Assembly (NCBI RefSeq): GCF_029227915.1
Contig: NC_079877.1
Location: 25,135,851 to 25,199,850 of the forward strand
Direction: 5' to 3'
DNA: 64,000 nucleotides
Origin: Hydractinia symbiolongicarpus
Taxonomy: Eukaryota > Cnidaria > Hydrozoa > Anthoathecata > Hydractiniidae
Every line of letters starts with the position of its first letter. Position 1 is the first letter of the stretch. The notes under the pieces are model-generated. The model had not been told where the DNA came from, searched no databases, and worked only from the letters and a program-made list of their open reading frames with translations. The position numbers and the translations under genes are program-made. This document shows, piece by piece, positions 61,451-64,000 of this stretch.

Positions 61451-62640
61451 TAGCAATTTATTTTAAAATGTGAGTTTATTATGACACGTTTCGTTTTGTT
61501 TGCGTTTGTTGTAAGATATAATGTCACTTGTGTGCTTTATCTTCAGAGGTTCATGCACCAAACCTCCTCAAATATTTAGCACAATAACACAACGAATTAG
61601 CAGGTTTTCATCAAATATTTTGGTAGCGAGAGGAAATTCTTATAGCCCCCAGGGCTTCTTGTTTTATATTATTTTAGCAATATGTGGTATGGTATATCAT
61701 TTTATTAATAATCTTGCAGTATTACATTTTAAGCGTATTTTTACCAATGTATACAATAATCACAACGTTATAAATTGCAGAAAAAATTATATTCTGCAAA
61801 AGAGTGATATTGGACCCAATGGATGCAATTAAGACCTGACAAATGCATGTCCAATTATGCATGTGTGTACGCGTAAGTGTGAGCACACACGCTAGAAAGA
61901 CTGTATTATATAGTATTCCTAATAAGGTTCATAAAAACAAAACAAAATAAAAAAAATAAAAAAGCTGACTTCAGAATAAAAGAATATTGTCTTTATAAAA
62001 AATATTCAGGAATGTGAAGAGGGCAATCATATTTTATTTTAGAAATCTTTATTGCTACATTGTATGAAAAAGTTCTTTTTTTATCATTTATTGTAAATAT
62101 ATTCCAACAATATACCTGCCTATAAGTAAATAATGTCTGGTTTTAAACTCTCTTCCTTCCACATAGTGTTTTTACATAAATATTATTATAAAAAAGACAT
62201 TTTTTCCTAATTTTATCGTGTATGGCTATAACAGTATAGCAATTGTCTGGAAATAAGTTTTTTCCACTTTCATTTGAAGTCTGAGACTATTTTTTAATAT
62301 GTTTAACTTCCTGCCTATGGCCTGAGTCACATAACAAATAATTTGAAACATGTTACAAACTAAAATGGCTACTTAAAATACTGTAAGTTCTTTGGCTATT
62401 TTAAAATCTTAATGGTTATTGCTGATTCCTGTTTTTAATGAATTAGAAAAGTAAACGTTAAAAATCATCAGCGCAAAAATAACTTAGAAAAACATAAAAC
62501 TCAGGAAATTAAAGAACAATCCTGTTCATAACATCCTTGCTAGCTCATACAAGTTTGCAATATAGCCCTTCTAAGAGTAATTGGTAAAATTAAAAACACA
62601 ATAAACCAACAGCTTAATGTTATACAAAAATTAACAGTTA
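61450..62640. other. Gene-free stretch
   Basis: No supported exon, RNA gene or bounded element is seen. Confidence 0.45.
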
Positions 62641-62649
62641 AGTTTATTT

Positions 62650-63125
62650 ATATTGAAGAAGAACTACTTTGTTCATCACTAACATACTGCCAAGCAGTGA
62701 GCGGGATTCGATCCGCGGTCCCCAGAACTGGGAGCCGCAGACGAACCCACTACACTACGTGCGGCAATATGTTAGTGATGAACTCAGATAGTTTATCCGG
62801 ATGGTGTGTATACATACAGGTGAATATTTATCATAGCACATCTGTATTTCATTCTTAACAGAGAATGCTTCACCCCGATCAGACCTCTGATCATGACGGG
62901 TGAGTATAATGCGTGTAAGTCATATTGAAGAAGAACTACTTTGTTCATCAATAACATACTGCCAAGCAGTGAGTGGGATTCGATCCGCGGTCCCCTGAAC
63001 TGTGAGCCGCAGACAAACCCACTACACTACCTGCGGCAATATGTTAGTGATGAACTCAGATAGTTTATCTGGATGGTGTGTATACATATAGGTGAATGTT
63101 TATCATGATAAATATTCACCTAAAG
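62650..63125 (-). mobile_element. Two tandem copies of a tRNA-like repeat inside a long inverted repeat
   Basis: On the minus strand each copy has a tRNA-like body. It starts GCCGCACGTAGTGTAGTGGG (A box TAGTGTAGTGG), has an anticodon-arm-like hairpin, and contains GGATCGAATCC (B box consensus GGTTCGANTCC). The body is enclosed by perfect or near-perfect arms GTTCATCACTAACATA (62671-62686 with 62768-62783; 62943-62958 with 63040-63055, one mismatch). On the minus strand the arms extend to ~21 bp using one G-U pair. The two copies share flanking sequence (GGTGTGTATACATA). No intact tRNA is predicted, because the T and acceptor stems are imperfect. Best read as a tRNA-derived SINE or foldback element. 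Confidence 0.7.
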
Positions 63126-63288
63126 TTTATTTAATTTAGAAATTTTGTTATTCAAAATTTCTATATAATTATCTTTTATTGCTCTTTAAATACATTTTGC
63201 TTTTTTTAGTAAAAAGGTCATAAACATAATGATGATGAGAAAAAGAATAAATGTTAAGAAGTTTACTTAACAGTAATGCAGCTGTAAC

Positions 63289-63571
63289 CTGCAAAGTATC
63301 TTCCTAAACTTAATGGCTTAAATCCATCTGAAAGGAAACTTTAAAATTTGTTTCTCAGAGCATTTAAGACCAGCTGATGAACATTAATTTAGTGTTTAAT
63401 TTGATCAAATTGGTCACAAATTAGTTAATTGACTAATTGATAATTTTTTACAAAACTATTGCTTATACAATTTAAAAAAAAAAGTCAAAATTTACCAGGT
63501 AATAAAAAAAAGCCAGGGTGATCGTGTGTTTTAGCTGCTGTTGCTAGACCTTTAGATATATCCCAATCCAT
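63289..63571 (-). CDS. Two short candidate exons, unidentified protein start
   Basis: ATG at 63571 opens 25 codons (MDWDISKGLATAAKTHDHPG, then FFLLP) ending CCTG|GTAAAT (63496). A good acceptor (TTTCCTTTCAG) then opens 63327-63289, which continues in phase as DGFKPLSLGRYFA and ends GCAG|GTTACA. The next exon is not found; the remaining phase (1) does not fit the P-loop exon of the kinesin-like gene. I do not recognise the protein. It may be a separate minus-strand gene crossing the right edge or an N-terminal extension of the fusion gene. Confidence 0.35.
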
Positions 63572-63574
63572 AAC

Positions 63575-64000
63575 AGCTAGATTTTTTTCTTTTAACAGTT
63601 TCTGTTTGTTTCTGATTTTAATTGCATTTACAAATTTAAGAAGAGATCAGGGAAATTTTTTTATCTCCATACAACCTATAATAACATGGGTAGCATACAT
63701 AGTGTGTTTCAAAATATTCTGCACAACTGAAATTTTCAAACTATGTACAAACAAATTGTATATAGATAATGATTTAAAAAAACATTGCAACTTCACCTCT
63801 TTTTTTACTCCACTAGTTGGTGAATTGGTTTATTAAGGCCTCTTTTACACAGAAAAGAAATTGCAGTGGATGCTTTACCGAATTTTCAAGGTACTGTGAA
63901 TAATTTATTTTGTGAAATTCCATAGTGTTATTGTCTGAAATTTCCTGGAAAAAACAAAACTTTTTTCCACAGTTTTACAGCTAGTTTGAACATAATCTTT
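63575..64000. other. Right-edge stretch without a supported gene
   Basis: AT-rich sequence; nothing supported on either strand. It may be upstream sequence of the candidate exon at 63571. Confidence 0.4.

Noticed and set aside
62690-62766. Functional tRNA gene
   Set aside because: A and B boxes are present but the acceptor and T stems do not pair fully, and the second copy has changes in the anticodon-arm region; it reads as a tRNA-derived repeat.

Overview
This is a eukaryotic, AT-rich, intron-rich window with about one third coding-gene territory. Short exons are separated by GT-AG introns of 0.3-6 kb. Three tRNA-derived SINE-like families, LINE tails, a piggyBac-type MITE and a pogo-type remnant lie between the genes. 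Gene content (cGAS-like receptors in tandem, a PHLDB/LL5-type scaffold), a TTAGGG-type interstitial repeat and base composition suit an early-branching animal. A hydrozoan cnidarian is my best guess, but the sequence alone does not prove it. All exon models were built by eye from splice sites and phase continuity. Every multi-exon model reported with a complete length sums to a multiple of three.

Layout. 1-13.4 kb is repeat-rich. It holds one candidate orphan first exon (1306-1461), a pogo-type transposase remnant (minus), LINE 3' fragments, a ~53-bp minisatellite, a ~1.07-kb tandem duplication and a BEN-domain-like ORF. 13.4-28.1 kb (plus strand) carries three consecutive cGAS-like/Mab-21 nucleotidyltransferase genes. 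Their catalytic cores share intron positions and phases, but each has a different N-terminus: a chromodomain (gene 1), almost nothing (gene 2), and a secretory signal sequence (gene 3). All three keep the G-S and E-x-D...D catalytic residues. At 29.9 kb lies a 75-aa single-pass membrane protein gene, followed by nine 50-bp tandem repeats that are almost perfect.

33.1-60.9 kb (minus strand) is one large gene of at least 20 coding exons. A divergent kinesin motor-like domain leads into a PHLDB1-type FHA domain, about 600 residues of coiled coil and a PHLDB/LL5-type PH domain, about 1400 aa in all. The motor's switch I and switch II are degenerate, so it looks like a pseudo-kinesin fused to a cortical microtubule-anchoring scaffold. 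Two to three further ATG-bearing first exons (42.4, 38.8 and perhaps 36.0 kb) end in the same phase, and would give shorter coiled-coil-PH isoforms without motor and FHA.

60-64 kb holds a TTAA-flanked MITE inside the large gene and two copies of a tRNA-like sequence enclosed by a long inverted repeat. It also has two short exons, possibly of an upstream minus-strand gene or of the N-terminus of the large gene.

The two most interesting items are the cGLR triplet, which swaps N-terminal modules across a conserved phase-1 intron, and the pseudo-kinesin-PHLDB fusion with nested alternative first exons.
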